Source: an uncultured Phocaeicola sp. (GTDB lineage Bacteria > Bacteroidota > Bacteroidia > Bacteroidales > Bacteroidaceae). From it: a DNA stretch of 64,000 nt. Below are positions 45,678-54,115 of the stretch, one piece after another (the first letter of the stretch is position 1; every line of letters begins with the position of its first letter). The stretch spans positions 62,001 to 126,000 of the forward strand of contig CANPVZ010000003.1 of NCBI GenBank assembly GCA_947581855.1, written 5' to 3'. The notes below the pieces were generated by a model that saw only the letters and a list, made by a program, of their open reading frames with translations, was not told the DNA's origin and made no database searches. Both the position numbers and the translations under genes were made by a program.

Positions 45678-45708
45678 TTTGCATATCCCGAAAAAGTACG
45701 TACCTTTG
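45678..45708 (+). promoter_or_regulatory. Bacteroides-type promoter of tRNA-Phe
   Basis: TTTG (45678-45681), a 19-base spacer and TACCTTTG (45701-45708) match the -33/-7 consensus closely, 17 bases before the tRNA 5' end. This is the best promoter match in the window. Confidence 0.75.
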
Positions 45709-45725
45709 CATCCGCAAACAAGAAA

Positions 45726-45798
45726 GGTGCCATAGCTCAGTTGGTAGAGCAAAGGACTGAAAATCCTTGTGTCACTGGTTCGATTCCCGTTGGCACCA
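45726..45798 (+). tRNA. tRNA-Phe, anticodon GAA
   Basis: The acceptor stem is GGTGCCA/TGGCACC with discriminator A. The D arm is TAGCTCAGTTGGTAGAGCA, the anticodon stem AAGGA/TCCTT with loop CTGAAAA (anticodon GAA), and the T arm has GGTTCGATTCC. CCA is not encoded. Confidence 0.95.
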
Positions 45799-45809
45799 CT
45801 CGAAAGTTA

Positions 45810-45842
45810 AAGCAGTTACTTTTTAAGTAGCTGCTTTTTTTG
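45810..45842 (+). terminator. Intrinsic terminator of tRNA-Phe
   Basis: AAGCAGTTACTT (45810-45821) pairs with AAGTAGCTGCTT (45825-45836) through 12 base pairs with one G-T wobble. The loop is 3 bases and a T run follows. Confidence 0.8.
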
Positions 45843-45864
45843 TTAATATGTATTCTTTAGTTCT

Positions 45865-45894
45865 TTTGGTTCAATGGATTTCTTTTTATCTTTG
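45865..45894 (+). promoter_or_regulatory. Candidate promoter of the GH28 gene
   Basis: TTTG (45865-45868), an 18-base spacer and TATCTTTG (45887-45894), 54 bases before the GH28 ATG. Confidence 0.55.
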
Positions 45895-45947
45895 AGGCAC
45901 AATAAAGAAAATCATCTTGAAACGTAACTAAATCTAATTTGAAGAAC

Positions 45948-47354
45948 ATGAGAAAATTGATTTGTATGGCTTGCCTGTTGGGGTGGGCGTTATGTATGGC
46001 AGCTCAGATTCCGACAGCTGTATGGAATGAAAGCAAAACGATTGAGAAGCAGATAAAAAGAACTTCTTTTCCGGATAGGGAATATAATATCAGAGATTTT
46101 GGTGCAAAAGAAGGAACACAAGGCGAACAATTATGCCATGAAGCAATTAATTTAGCTATTGTTACCTGTAGTCAGGCCGGTGGAGGCAAGGTGGTAATTC
46201 CGGCGGGTGAATTTTATACAGGACCTATTACTTTAAAAAGTAATGTAAACTTGTATTTGGAAGAAGGGGCGCATCTGAAGTTTTCGCCGGAAAAGTATCT
46301 ATATACTACTACAGTGCTAACGCGTTGGGAAGGAGTGGACTGCTATAATCTGCATCCGTTGATTTATGCCTATGGAGAGAGCAATATAGCGATTAGTGGG
46401 AAAGGTGTGATTGACGGGCAGGGAAGTAATGAAACTTGGTGGTCGATGTGTGGTGATGCTAAACGTTTCGGTTGGAAAGAAGGAATGATTGCACAGCGTA
46501 ATGGAGGACGGGACAAGTTGTTGGCTTATGCCGAAACTTTTGCTCCGATAGATAAGAGGCAAATGACTCTGCAAGATGGGCTTCGCCCTCAGTTAATTAA
46601 TCTATACCGTTGTCATACGATATTGATTGAGGGGGTGACATTGAAGAATTCTCCTTTTTGGGTGATTCATCCGTTGTTTTGTGAGAGCTTGATTGTACGG
46701 AATGTGAAGGTGGTGAGTCACGGACCGAATAGTGATGGTTGCGATCCGGAATCGAGTAAGAATGTTTTGATAGAGAATTGTGTGTTTGATACCGGTGATG
46801 ATTGTATTGCTATCAAGAGTGGAAGAAATGCTGATGGAAGGAAATGGAATACTCCGAGTGAGAATATTATTGTGCGTAACTGTGAGATGAGAGATGGTCA
46901 TGGAGGAGTGGTAGTCGGCAGTGAAATATCCGGCGGATACCGTAATTTGTTTGTAGAAGATTGCAAGATGGACAGTCCGAACCTGGATCGTGTGATTCGT
47001 ATTAAAACTAATAACTGTCGTGGTGGTTTGATTGAAAATATTTACGTACGTAATATTGAGGTTGGTGAGTGCCGTGAAGCCGTGTTGAAGATAAACTTGT
47101 TATATGAGAACCGTGAAAAGTGTGACCGTAGCTTTCCGCCTGTAGTGCGGAATGTTTATTTAGATAACATTACTAGTAGGAAAAGTGAGTATGGAGTATT
47201 GATTACCGGATATGAGGACCGGGTCAACATAGAGAATATTCATGTAACGAATTGTAGGTTTGATAATGTACAGAAGAATGGCAATTTGATTAGCGGAGCT
47301 AAAAATGTGGTATTGGAGAATCTGCGAATCAATGGAAAGAAAGTAATAAAGTAA
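45948..47354 (+). CDS. GH28 polygalacturonase-type pectinase
   Basis: A 468-residue secreted glycosidase with a right-handed beta-helix. The ATG at 45948 starts the signal peptide MRKLICMACLLGWALCMAAQ; a TTG nine bases upstream extends the frame and is not preferred. GH28 catalytic motifs are complete: NSDGCDPESS, TGDDCIAIKSG (acid/base and nucleophile Asp pair), GHGGVVVGSE and RVIRIKTN (active-site His, Arg and Lys). These enzymes cleave alpha-1,4-galacturonosyl bonds in homogalacturonan or the alternating backbone of rhamnogalacturonan. It is convergent with the rhamnose genes, and rhamnogalacturonan would supply rhamnose, so the neighbourhood fits pectin use. Exact substrate is inferred only. 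Confidence 0.92.
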   Translation: MRKLICMACLLGWALCMAAQIPTAVWNESKTIEKQIKRTSFPDREYNIRDFGAKEGTQGEQLCHEAINLAIVTCSQAGGGKVVIPAGEFYTGPITLKSNVNLYLEEGAHLKFSPEKYLYTTTVLTRWEGVDCYNLHPLIYAYGESNIAISGKGVIDGQGSNETWWSMCGDAKRFGWKEGMIAQRNGGRDKLLAYAETFAPIDKRQMTLQDGLRPQLINLYRCHTILIEGVTLKNSPFWVIHPLFCESLIVRNVKVVSHGPNSDGCDPESSKNVLIENCVFDTGDDCIAIKSGRNADGRKWNTPSENIIVRNCEMRDGHGGVVVGSEISGGYRNLFVEDCKMDSPNLDRVIRIKTNNCRGGLIENIYVRNIEVGECREAVLKINLLYENREKCDRSFPPVVRNVYLDNITSRKSEYGVLITGYEDRVNIENIHVTNCRFDNVQKNGNLISGAKNVVLENLRINGKKVIK

Positions 47355-47503
47355 CAGATCATTTTTGATTAAGGATCGCAAGGTGTTAAATCTCGAATAC
47401 GGCGGCGGAAATAAAGGATTTACGATATGTTTATTATTGTCGTGTTTATTTTTATGTGTTATTGCTTACGGTGTACATGAGAAAAGAGATCAATATAAAA
47501 AAC

Positions 47504-47538
47504 AAGCGGGAAACTGAAATCACTTCAGCTTCCCGCTT
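47504..47538. terminator. Bidirectional terminator between GH28 and rhaD
   Basis: AAGCGGGAAACTGAA and TTCAGCTTCCCGCTT form a 15-bp stem with one mismatch, between two convergent genes. Confidence 0.75.
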
Positions 47539-47555
47539 TCATTAAAAGGATAACG

Positions 47556-48365
47556 TTATTTAGGTAAATTGAATGCAACACTCATTTCTTTCATTTGCTC
47601 GTCGCTCATGCCATCAGGTTCGAAGCCCATATTTCTAGCAGCGATGTAAATCAGTGCTGATTTGTTCAATACGTCGATTTGATCAAAAGCTGCCATAACA
47701 TCGCAATCTACGGCAAATACACCATGTTTTTCCCACATTACAACATCGTAATCTTCCAGTTCTTTGATGGTAGCGTCAGCTAATTCAACAGAACTAGGCA
47801 ATTTGTAAGGGATAATCCCTAAACCGCGCGGACAAAATGCTTTCGTTTCCGGAATCATACTCCATAACATTCTTGTTGCCACATCTTTCTCCAGGTACTT
47901 CTTGCAATGGGTCAGGGCAATCAGTTCGATAGGGTGCGTATGCACGGAAGCTTTATAGGGAGAGCCTTTACCAATCAAATAATTGTGTACACTTAAATGT
48001 GATGGTAACTCTGAAGTAGGACGTACGGGATTGTCTGCAATAATAACGTAATGAGCACAATCATCGAGGATACGGATAATAGAACCGTTTTCCATCGGCC
48101 AACGAGCCAAATCACGCATACGCATATTAGTTCCTTTACAATAGAAATAACAACCCTTCAGATTCGGTAAGGTAGTACCGATAGGTTTTACTTCGCTGAT
48201 TGCAGGCATCTGGCGGATCTCATCGTCAATATATTCGGTAATGTTAACAGTGATGTTTCCTCCGTTGCGTTCTGCCCATCCTTTTTGCCATAAATATCCG
48301 GCTACCTCAGCTACTTTATTCACCTCTTTGGCAAGTGCCGGACGATTATCTAAAATAGATTTCAT
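47556..48365 (-). CDS. rhaD: Rhamnulose-1-phosphate aldolase
   Basis: A 269-residue class II aldolase that splits L-rhamnulose 1-phosphate into dihydroxyacetone phosphate and L-lactaldehyde. Zinc ligands are seen in ASVHTHPIELIAL (His-x-His, near residue 140) and VVMWEKHGVFAVDCD (third His, near 212). The catalytic Glu lies in the early part of the protein (KGWAERNGGNITVNI). Length and motifs match RhaD. It is the last gene of the minus-strand rhamnose group and starts 19 bases after rhaT. It ends next to a bidirectional terminator. Confidence 0.95.
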   Translation of the reverse strand: MKSILDNRPALAKEVNKVAEVAGYLWQKGWAERNGGNITVNITEYIDDEIRQMPAISEVKPIGTTLPNLKGCYFYCKGTNMRMRDLARWPMENGSIIRILDDCAHYVIIADNPVRPTSELPSHLSVHNYLIGKGSPYKASVHTHPIELIALTHCKKYLEKDVATRMLWSMIPETKAFCPRGLGIIPYKLPSSVELADATIKELEDYDVVMWEKHGVFAVDCDVMAAFDQIDVLNKSALIYIAARNMGFEPDGMSDEQMKEMSVAFNLPK

Positions 48366-48384
48366 AATACACTTGGTTTTAATG

Positions 48385-49416
48385 TTATTGTTGTGCTATA
48401 GACACAACGATGATTGATAATATAAGAATTAGTAATCCAATGATTAATACGGTGATAGTACTTGATTTTACTCCCTTCCATTCTTTGAGAATGATACCCC
48501 ATACGTTGGAAAATATGACGTTCAGCGACATCAGTATACTCCAAGAGAATGCGTAAAGTGTGGAATTTTCAGGCAAGAAGCTTTTGCCCATAGCCAGCCC
48601 GAAGAATTGCGAATACCACAATACACCAGCTAATGCGCAGAATAGCAAATTGCTGATAAACACATTGCCCGGTACGGAGAAATACTCTTTACCGGTGCCG
48701 TGCTTGATATTTTGTTGGATGCAATATACGGCATTAGTAAGGAATCCGCCGAATGTAACGAGGAAAATAACCGGAAGCCCGGCATAAAGCGGAGCCACTC
48801 CGTTGTCTAATGCTACCTGTTGGATTGCTTTTCCTCCTTCAAGTCCTAAGTTGAAGCAAGCACTCATTGCACCGGCTAGAAACGCAACAATTAAGCCTTT
48901 TGTTAACGCAAAGTCTTTGATGGCTGCTTTTTTCTCTTCTTCAGTCATGTTTTTGCTGCGAAGACTTCCGGCATAACCGATTACGGCGATACCTGCTAAG
49001 GTGATACAAACTCCAATCAAAAGAAGTAAACCTTTGCCATGGAATAAATCATCTCCGGCCATTAATGGAGGCAGAATGGTTCCAAAAGCGGAACAAGTAC
49101 CCATACCGATACTTTGTCCGAGCGCTACACCCAGATAACGCATACCTAGTCCAAAGGTCAAACCGCCTACTCCCCATAATATACCATATATAATAGAAGT
49201 AGAGGCGCCGCCTTCGCTCCAAAGTTCGGTTAGCGTGTAACCTTCGGGAATAGCTAGCAAGGCTCCTAATAGCGGAAAAACAATCCATGCAAATGCACCT
49301 TGTACCAGCCAGAAACTTTCCCAACTCCATTGTTTTATTTTGTTGATGGGAACGTAAGAGCTGCTCTGTCCAAAACTACCGATGGCGATAATCAATAATC
49401 CTATAAGAATTTCCAT
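48385..49416 (-). CDS. rhaT: L-rhamnose:proton symporter
   Basis: A 343-residue inner-membrane protein with about ten hydrophobic helices, assigned to the RhaT family within the drug/metabolite transporter superfamily. Characteristic segments are QWSWESFWLVQGAFAWIVFP near residue 27, YGILWGVGGLTFGLGMRYLGVALGQS near 83 and a cytoplasmic loop near SLRSKNMTEEEKK. It imports L-rhamnose with protons for the isomerase-kinase-aldolase route encoded around it. The gene lies between rhaA and rhaD, with a 203-base gap after rhaA that holds no recognisable gene. Confidence 0.93.
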   Translation of the reverse strand: MEILIGLLIIAIGSFGQSSSYVPINKIKQWSWESFWLVQGAFAWIVFPLLGALLAIPEGYTLTELWSEGGASTSIIYGILWGVGGLTFGLGMRYLGVALGQSIGMGTCSAFGTILPPLMAGDDLFHGKGLLLLIGVCITLAGIAVIGYAGSLRSKNMTEEEKKAAIKDFALTKGLIVAFLAGAMSACFNLGLEGGKAIQQVALDNGVAPLYAGLPVIFLVTFGGFLTNAVYCIQQNIKHGTGKEYFSVPGNVFISNLLFCALAGVLWYSQFFGLAMGKSFLPENSTLYAFSWSILMSLNVIFSNVWGIILKEWKGVKSSTITVLIIGLLILILSIIVVSIAQQ

Positions 49417-49619
49417 ATTGTATGTATTTGAATAAGAGATGAAGAATCTTGTATGCGAATCGGAAGCTAAGGAAAATATCAGCTTGTAAACAGTTTTAAA
49501 TTTGCAATAATATTGTTATGCCGTTCTTCTTCCTTTTTTGGTAGAGGCAGCTTAAATTCTTATTACTTCTGAGCGAAGCGATAACTTCTTAACTGCCGAT
49601 TCACATTCTTCATTCAGAT

Positions 49620-50870
49620 TTATCTTTTAGAGGTAACGTCGGCTTCGTATTTTTCAATTTCACCGATAAACTCGTCGCCTACCGGAACATTATTCTTTAA
49701 GCAGAACATATCCCATACAGCATTCCAAGGCATCGCTTTGGTTTCTTCGAGCAGTGCCAAACGTTGGAATCCTTGTCCGTTTGCTTCGTACTGGCGTAAT
49801 TGTGCGAGCGGCTCTAACAGGGCGCGGAGCATGCACTTTTGTGCAGCACGTGTACCAATAACATAAGCACCGATACGGTTGATGGAAGCATCGAAATAGT
49901 CAAGACCAATGTGTACGCGATCCAAAGCATCGCAACGAACAATTTCGTTAAACAGATCCAAAGTCGGATCATCCATGATAGTCACGTGGTCTGAATCCCA
50001 GCGTACCGGACGGCTTACGTGTAACATTAATTCCGGAACGAATAGTAATAATGACGATACTTTATCGGCAACGCTTTCTGTTGGATGGAAGTGACCGGTA
50101 TCCAAAGTGATGAGTTTCTGACGTTGAACTCCGTAACCGATATAGAAGTCGTTGGAACCTACTGTGTAGCTTTCCAGTCCGATACCGAATACTTTCGATT
50201 CGATACAATCCTTCATGTTTTTGTAATCAGTAGCGAAGATTTGATCCAAAGAATCTTTCAATAAAGCCCGGTACTTCATACGATTAACGGTGATGTCTTT
50301 GCTGCCGTCGTGCACCCATAAGTTCATGATACACGGATCGCCTTGGCGTTTACCCATTTCTTCAGCAATAGCACGGCAACGTTTTGTATGTTCAATCCAA
50401 AAATCACGGATACTCTTGTCCGGATTAGATAAAGAAAGATCACCTGATTTAGCGTGAGAGAAAGAAGTTGAATTAAAGTCCAGTTTCATCCCGTTTTCAG
50501 CAGCCCATTGCATCCAACTTTCGAAATGAGCCGGTTCCACTTGATCGCGGTCAACAAATTTTCCACCGAAGTCACCGTAGATTTCGTGTAAATTCAAACG
50601 GTGCTTTCCCGGAATATATGAAGCGGCTTTTAGGATGTCTGCCCGAAGTTCTTCCATATTACGTGCTTTGCCGGGGTAGTTTCCTGTAGCTTGAATTCCA
50701 CCTGTGAGAGAACCTGCCGATTCGAATCCCGTTACGTCATCTGCTTGCCAGCAATGCATAGAAATAGAAACGTTCTGGAGTTGATCCATCACCTTGTTTG
50801 TGTCGATTCCCATTGCTGCATAGCGTTCAGCAGCTATGTCGTACGCTTTTTTAATTAATTCTTCTTTCAT
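49620..50870 (-). CDS. rhaA: L-rhamnose isomerase
   Basis: A 416-residue cytoplasmic TIM-barrel isomerase that converts L-rhamnose to L-rhamnulose with a divalent metal. Family sequences include ISMHCWQADDVTGFE near residue 36, IMNLWVHDGSKDITVNRM near 180, GLESYTVGSNDFYIGYG near 224 and TLDTGHFHPTESVADK near 248 (metal ligands). The length is typical. The start codon is ATG at 50870. It is second in the minus-strand rhamnose group, 139 bases downstream of rhaB. Confidence 0.96.
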   Translation of the reverse strand: MKEELIKKAYDIAAERYAAMGIDTNKVMDQLQNVSISMHCWQADDVTGFESAGSLTGGIQATGNYPGKARNMEELRADILKAASYIPGKHRLNLHEIYGDFGGKFVDRDQVEPAHFESWMQWAAENGMKLDFNSTSFSHAKSGDLSLSNPDKSIRDFWIEHTKRCRAIAEEMGKRQGDPCIMNLWVHDGSKDITVNRMKYRALLKDSLDQIFATDYKNMKDCIESKVFGIGLESYTVGSNDFYIGYGVQRQKLITLDTGHFHPTESVADKVSSLLLFVPELMLHVSRPVRWDSDHVTIMDDPTLDLFNEIVRCDALDRVHIGLDYFDASINRIGAYVIGTRAAQKCMLRALLEPLAQLRQYEANGQGFQRLALLEETKAMPWNAVWDMFCLKNNVPVGDEFIGEIEKYEADVTSKR

Positions 50871-51009
50871 GATAATTCAATTTATTAGTTAATATTATTG
50901 TTTATTACTTCCTTTTTTGTAAGTCTTTATTCTGAGGCTACTCATATAGCCTGTTTGTTATAATGTTTTTATACCATGGATATGGATATATTTTTGTAGC
51001 TTACTTAAT

Positions 51010-52488
51010 TTAGATATCTTCCCGATAGTATTTCAAATACGTTTGGTATGCCTCATCCCACTCTTGCGGGTGTTCGGGTACAAAATTTGCTAATTCGATG
51101 GAAGAACTGATGAGGCTTCTCATTGCTTGGATATTTCCGACTAATCCGGCAGCTTTTGCCTGTAACATAATATTGCCGATGGCTGTTCCTTCGGATGGAC
51201 CGGCTGTGACGGGAACCCCTACTGCATTGCAGGTGAATTGATTGAGTAGGTTGTTGCGTGAGCCTCCGCCTATAACATGCAATTTTTCTATTTTGAAAGG
51301 AGCCATGCTTTGCATATAACCGAACACCTGACGGTACCGTAAGGCCAGACTGTCGAAGATGCAACGAGTGATTTCACCGTAGGTCATAGGTTCGGGTTGC
51401 CCTGTTTCGTGACAATAATGTTGGATGGCTTTTATCATAGATGTAGGATTGGCAAAACAAGGCGCATCCGGATTAATAAGACTACGGAACGCTTTCACTG
51501 CCAAGGCGGCTTCGATGAGCTCGGGGTATGAGTAATTGTTAGTGACTTCCCACTCTTTACGACAGCGTTCTAGCAACCACATGCCACAAATATTTTTCAA
51601 AAAACGAGTTGTTCCTTCTACTCCGCCTTCATTAGTGAAGTTCTTGTCGAAACTTTCTTTATTAATAATGGCGTCTTCCACCTCGATTCCCATTAGAGAC
51701 CAAGTACCGGAGCTGAGATAAGCGAAGTTTTCGTTTTGTGCCGGTACGGCAGCTACGGCAGAAGCTGTGTCATGTCCGGCTACGGCAATGACCGGAATAG
51801 CATCTAATCCCGTTAACTTCTGTACCTCTTCGCTCAGCACACCGATCTTTTCACCAGGGAAGACAAAACGACCGAATTGTTCTTCTTTTACGCCTACTAT
51901 ATCCAAAAGCTCCTTTTCGAAACGTTTGGTGCGAGGATTCAATATTTGCGAGGTAGAAGCGATGGTGTATTCTGTCACCATGTTACCGGTAAGCATATAA
52001 GAGAGTGCGTCCGGCATGAACAATATTTTGTCGGCAGCTTCAAGAGCCGAGCATTTATCGCGATGTAAAGTATAAAGTTGAAACAATGAATTGAAATTCA
52101 TGATTTGAATTCCGGTTATATCGTATACTCTTTCGCGTGGAATATGTGTGAAGTATTCTTCGGGAGCGCCAACTGTATGCGGATCTCTGTAGCAGTAGGG
52201 ATTACGCAGAAAAGCACCGTCTTTACCTACAAAGACGAAATCCACTCCCCATGTGTCGATACCGATGGACTGGATGTGTATGCCCTCCTGAGCAACTACT
52301 TTTAATCCTTTGATAATTTCGAGGTATAGTGCATAAATATCCCAATAGAAGTGTCCTCCTGTTTCGATAATGTTGTTGGGAAAACGGGTTAACTCTCTTA
52401 AATCCAGTTTGCCTTCGGATAAGGTTCCCAGGATGGTTCTACCGCTGGTCGCTCCTAAATCCACGGCGAAAAATTGCATGTCCTTCAT
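51010..52488 (-). CDS. rhaB: Rhamnulokinase
   Basis: A 492-residue FGGY-family sugar kinase that phosphorylates L-rhamnulose at C-1. The ATP-binding motif VDLGATSGRTILG is at residue 9, GIDTWGVDFVFV near 77, AGHDTASAVAAVPA near 235 (catalytic Asp) and HVIGGGSRNNLLNQ near 410. A second ATG three codons later (52479) is an alternative start. It is the first gene of the rhamnose group and faces argR across a 516-base region. No rhaR regulator gene adjoins the cluster. Confidence 0.96.
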   Translation of the reverse strand: MKDMQFFAVDLGATSGRTILGTLSEGKLDLRELTRFPNNIIETGGHFYWDIYALYLEIIKGLKVVAQEGIHIQSIGIDTWGVDFVFVGKDGAFLRNPYCYRDPHTVGAPEEYFTHIPRERVYDITGIQIMNFNSLFQLYTLHRDKCSALEAADKILFMPDALSYMLTGNMVTEYTIASTSQILNPRTKRFEKELLDIVGVKEEQFGRFVFPGEKIGVLSEEVQKLTGLDAIPVIAVAGHDTASAVAAVPAQNENFAYLSSGTWSLMGIEVEDAIINKESFDKNFTNEGGVEGTTRFLKNICGMWLLERCRKEWEVTNNYSYPELIEAALAVKAFRSLINPDAPCFANPTSMIKAIQHYCHETGQPEPMTYGEITRCIFDSLALRYRQVFGYMQSMAPFKIEKLHVIGGGSRNNLLNQFTCNAVGVPVTAGPSEGTAIGNIMLQAKAAGLVGNIQAMRSLISSSIELANFVPEHPQEWDEAYQTYLKYYREDI

Positions 52489-52541
52489 ACCATTAATACT
52501 ATTTTAAGGTGGTTATATAGTGATTTCACAAATTAATGTAA

Positions 52542-52549
52542 CAAAAGTA
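52542..52549 (-). promoter_or_regulatory. Candidate -7 promoter box of rhaB
   Basis: TACTTTTG on the minus strand, 53 bases before the rhaB ATG. It lies between inverted TCACAAAT/ATTTGTGA sequences that could be an activator site. No -33 TTTG is present. Confidence 0.4.
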
Positions 52550-52918
52550 GTAAAAACTTTGTTAGACTTATTGCGATTTGTGATTTTATTACATTCTTTT
52601 TTGCTTTTTCTTAATATAATTCGGTTAAAAAAACTTATTTGTTACTTTCTTGTCTAGCCATCTTTTGATGAATCTTCTTTTAATCACTTTATTTTTATGA
52701 ATATTATATCACAGAAAACCTGATGCAGGGCTTCTTATTTCACTTAAGTTAGAGATATGGGACGATCGTGTGGCCAAAACGTTAAACAGTTATATACGGA
52801 TATTTTCTTCATATTGTCTTTTGTCATGTTAGATATCCCTTTTCCTTTATCCTTTTATTATTAAGGATATGAAAGTCTGATGAAATATGCATGATTTGTG
52901 TATAGAAGGACTCTTATT

Positions 52919-52962
52919 GCATAAAAATTGAAAAATATTCGTTTTTATGCTATGAATATTCA
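52919..52962. promoter_or_regulatory. Candidate ArgR operator upstream of argR
   Basis: GCATAAAAA (52919-52927) and TTTTTATGC (52942-52950) form a perfect 9-bp inverted repeat around TTGAAAAATATTCG. A 10-base palindrome TGAATATTCA follows (52953-52962). Both resemble the half-sites of ARG boxes (TGAAT...ATTCA), and they lie just upstream of the argR -7 box. Confidence 0.5.
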
Positions 52963-52972
52963 AATAAAGTCC

Positions 52973-52980
52973 TAATTTTG
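52973..52980 (+). promoter_or_regulatory. Candidate -7 promoter box of argR
   Basis: TAATTTTG matches TAnnTTTG, 24 bases before the argR ATG, directly next to the ARG-box-like palindromes. Confidence 0.45.
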
Positions 52981-53004
52981 CAGTGCATTTAGAATAATTA
53001 TACA

Positions 53005-53484
53005 ATGAGACAGGATAAAAACGAGCGTCTTGACGCTATCAAGTTAATTATATCCAGTAAAGAAGTGGGTAATCAGGAAGAACTGTTGAATGAATTGGCA
53101 CGTAATGGATATGTGTTGACACAAGCTACTCTGTCGCGTGATCTGAAACGTTTGAAAGTGGCAAAAGCGGCTAGTATGAGTGGTCGTTATGTGTACGTGT
53201 TGCCGAATAATGCCATGTATAAACGAACTACAGAGATGCATTCCATTAATGAAATGATAATACAAACCGGTTTTATTTCCATCAAATTCTCCGGAAATCT
53301 AGCCGTTATCAAAACCCGTCCGGGATATGCCAGTAGTTTGGCTTATGATATTGATAATCGTGATTTCTATGAGATTTTGGGTACCATTGCCGGAGATGAT
53401 ACTATTTTGCTGGTTATCCGCGAAGGAATAGAACAGAGAGATGTGTTGAAAGCACTTTCGACTATTATTCCGAATATTCGATAA
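53005..53484 (+). CDS. argR: Arginine repressor
   Basis: A 159-residue ArgR/AhrC family regulator. The N-terminal winged helix-turn-helix has VGNQEELLNELARNGYVLTQ and the DNA-contact signature ATLSRDLKRL (about residues 25-52). The C-terminal hexamerisation and arginine-binding domain ends with AGDDTILLVIREG (about 128-140), in which the Asp pair binds arginine. It represses arginine biosynthesis when arginine is abundant. It heads the GNAT-argG-argC-argD-proC gene row, all on the plus strand, and is preceded by ARG-box-like palindromes consistent with autoregulation. Confidence 0.95.
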   Translation: MRQDKNERLDAIKLIISSKEVGNQEELLNELARNGYVLTQATLSRDLKRLKVAKAASMSGRYVYVLPNNAMYKRTTEMHSINEMIIQTGFISIKFSGNLAVIKTRPGYASSLAYDIDNRDFYEILGTIAGDDTILLVIREGIEQRDVLKALSTIIPNIR

Positions 53485-53525
53485 ATAATGATATTATATA
53501 TAAGGTTAAAGTTTTAACAACGAAA

Positions 53526-54107
53526 ATGGATCAAATAGATGTTATGGTAGCCGACGCCTCACATGAGGTTTACGTTGACACTATTTTGGAAACAATTACT
53601 GCTGCAGCCAAAGTGCGGGGGACAGGTATCGCCAAACGTACGCATGAGTACGTGGCGCAGAAAATGAGAGAAGGAAAGGCGATTATTGCTTTGTGCGGAA
53701 ACGAATTTGCAGGTTTCTGTTATATTGAGAGTTGGGGCAACAAGCAATATGTGGCTAATTCCGGTTTGATTGTGGTAGAAAAGTTTCGGGGACAAGGACT
53801 GGCAAAAAGAATCAAAAAAGCCGCGTTTACCTTGTCACGATTGCGATGGCCGCATGCCAAACTCTTTGGACTGACTAGCGGCGGAGCGGTGATGAAAATT
53901 AACACCGAATTGGGTTATGTGCCTGTTCCTTTTGCTGAACTGACGGATGATGATGCTTTTTGGAAAGGGTGCGAGGGGTGTTGTAATCACGATGTGCTGG
54001 TGCGTACCGAACGTCGTTATTGTATTTGTACAGCTATGCTTTACGACCCAGAGAAGCATAAAGAAGAAGAGAAAACAAATTTTGTAAACGAGATAAATAA
54101 AGAATAA
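53526..54107 (+). CDS. GNAT acyltransferase, candidate N-acylglutamate synthase of arginine synthesis
   Basis: A 193-residue GNAT-fold protein. The acyl-CoA pyrophosphate loop reads EKFRGQGLAKRI (residues 85-96), preceded by the strand SGLIVV. No classical argA or argJ is present in this arginine cluster, and this protein is placed between argR and argG, so it is the likely glutamate acylation enzyme (acetyl or succinyl donor). That is inference from context. An unusual Cys group (Cys149, 152, 153, 166, 168) near the C terminus could bind a metal. Its start at 53526 is 41 bases after argR and it ends 8 bases before argG. Confidence 0.8.
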   Translation: MDQIDVMVADASHEVYVDTILETITAAAKVRGTGIAKRTHEYVAQKMREGKAIIALCGNEFAGFCYIESWGNKQYVANSGLIVVEKFRGQGLAKRIKKAAFTLSRLRWPHAKLFGLTSGGAVMKINTELGYVPVPFAELTDDDAFWKGCEGCCNHDVLVRTERRYCICTAMLYDPEKHKEEEKTNFVNEINKE

Positions 54108-54115
54108 TAAAAGCT

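Larger units (their letters stand above)
52489..53004. other. Divergent regulatory region between rhaB and argR, no gene seen
   Basis: A 516-base AT-rich region. Near rhaB there is a TACTTTTG box on the minus strand and an inverted pair TCACAAAT (52526-52533) and ATTTGTGA (52575-52582) flanking it. Near argR there is a TAATTTTG box with palindromes just upstream. No coding frame was recognised. Confidence 0.5.

Noticed and set aside
45454-45735. Plus-strand open frame crossing both tRNA genes
   Set aside because: The sequence is the complement of tRNA-Pro plus spacers; tRNA structure explains it fully.
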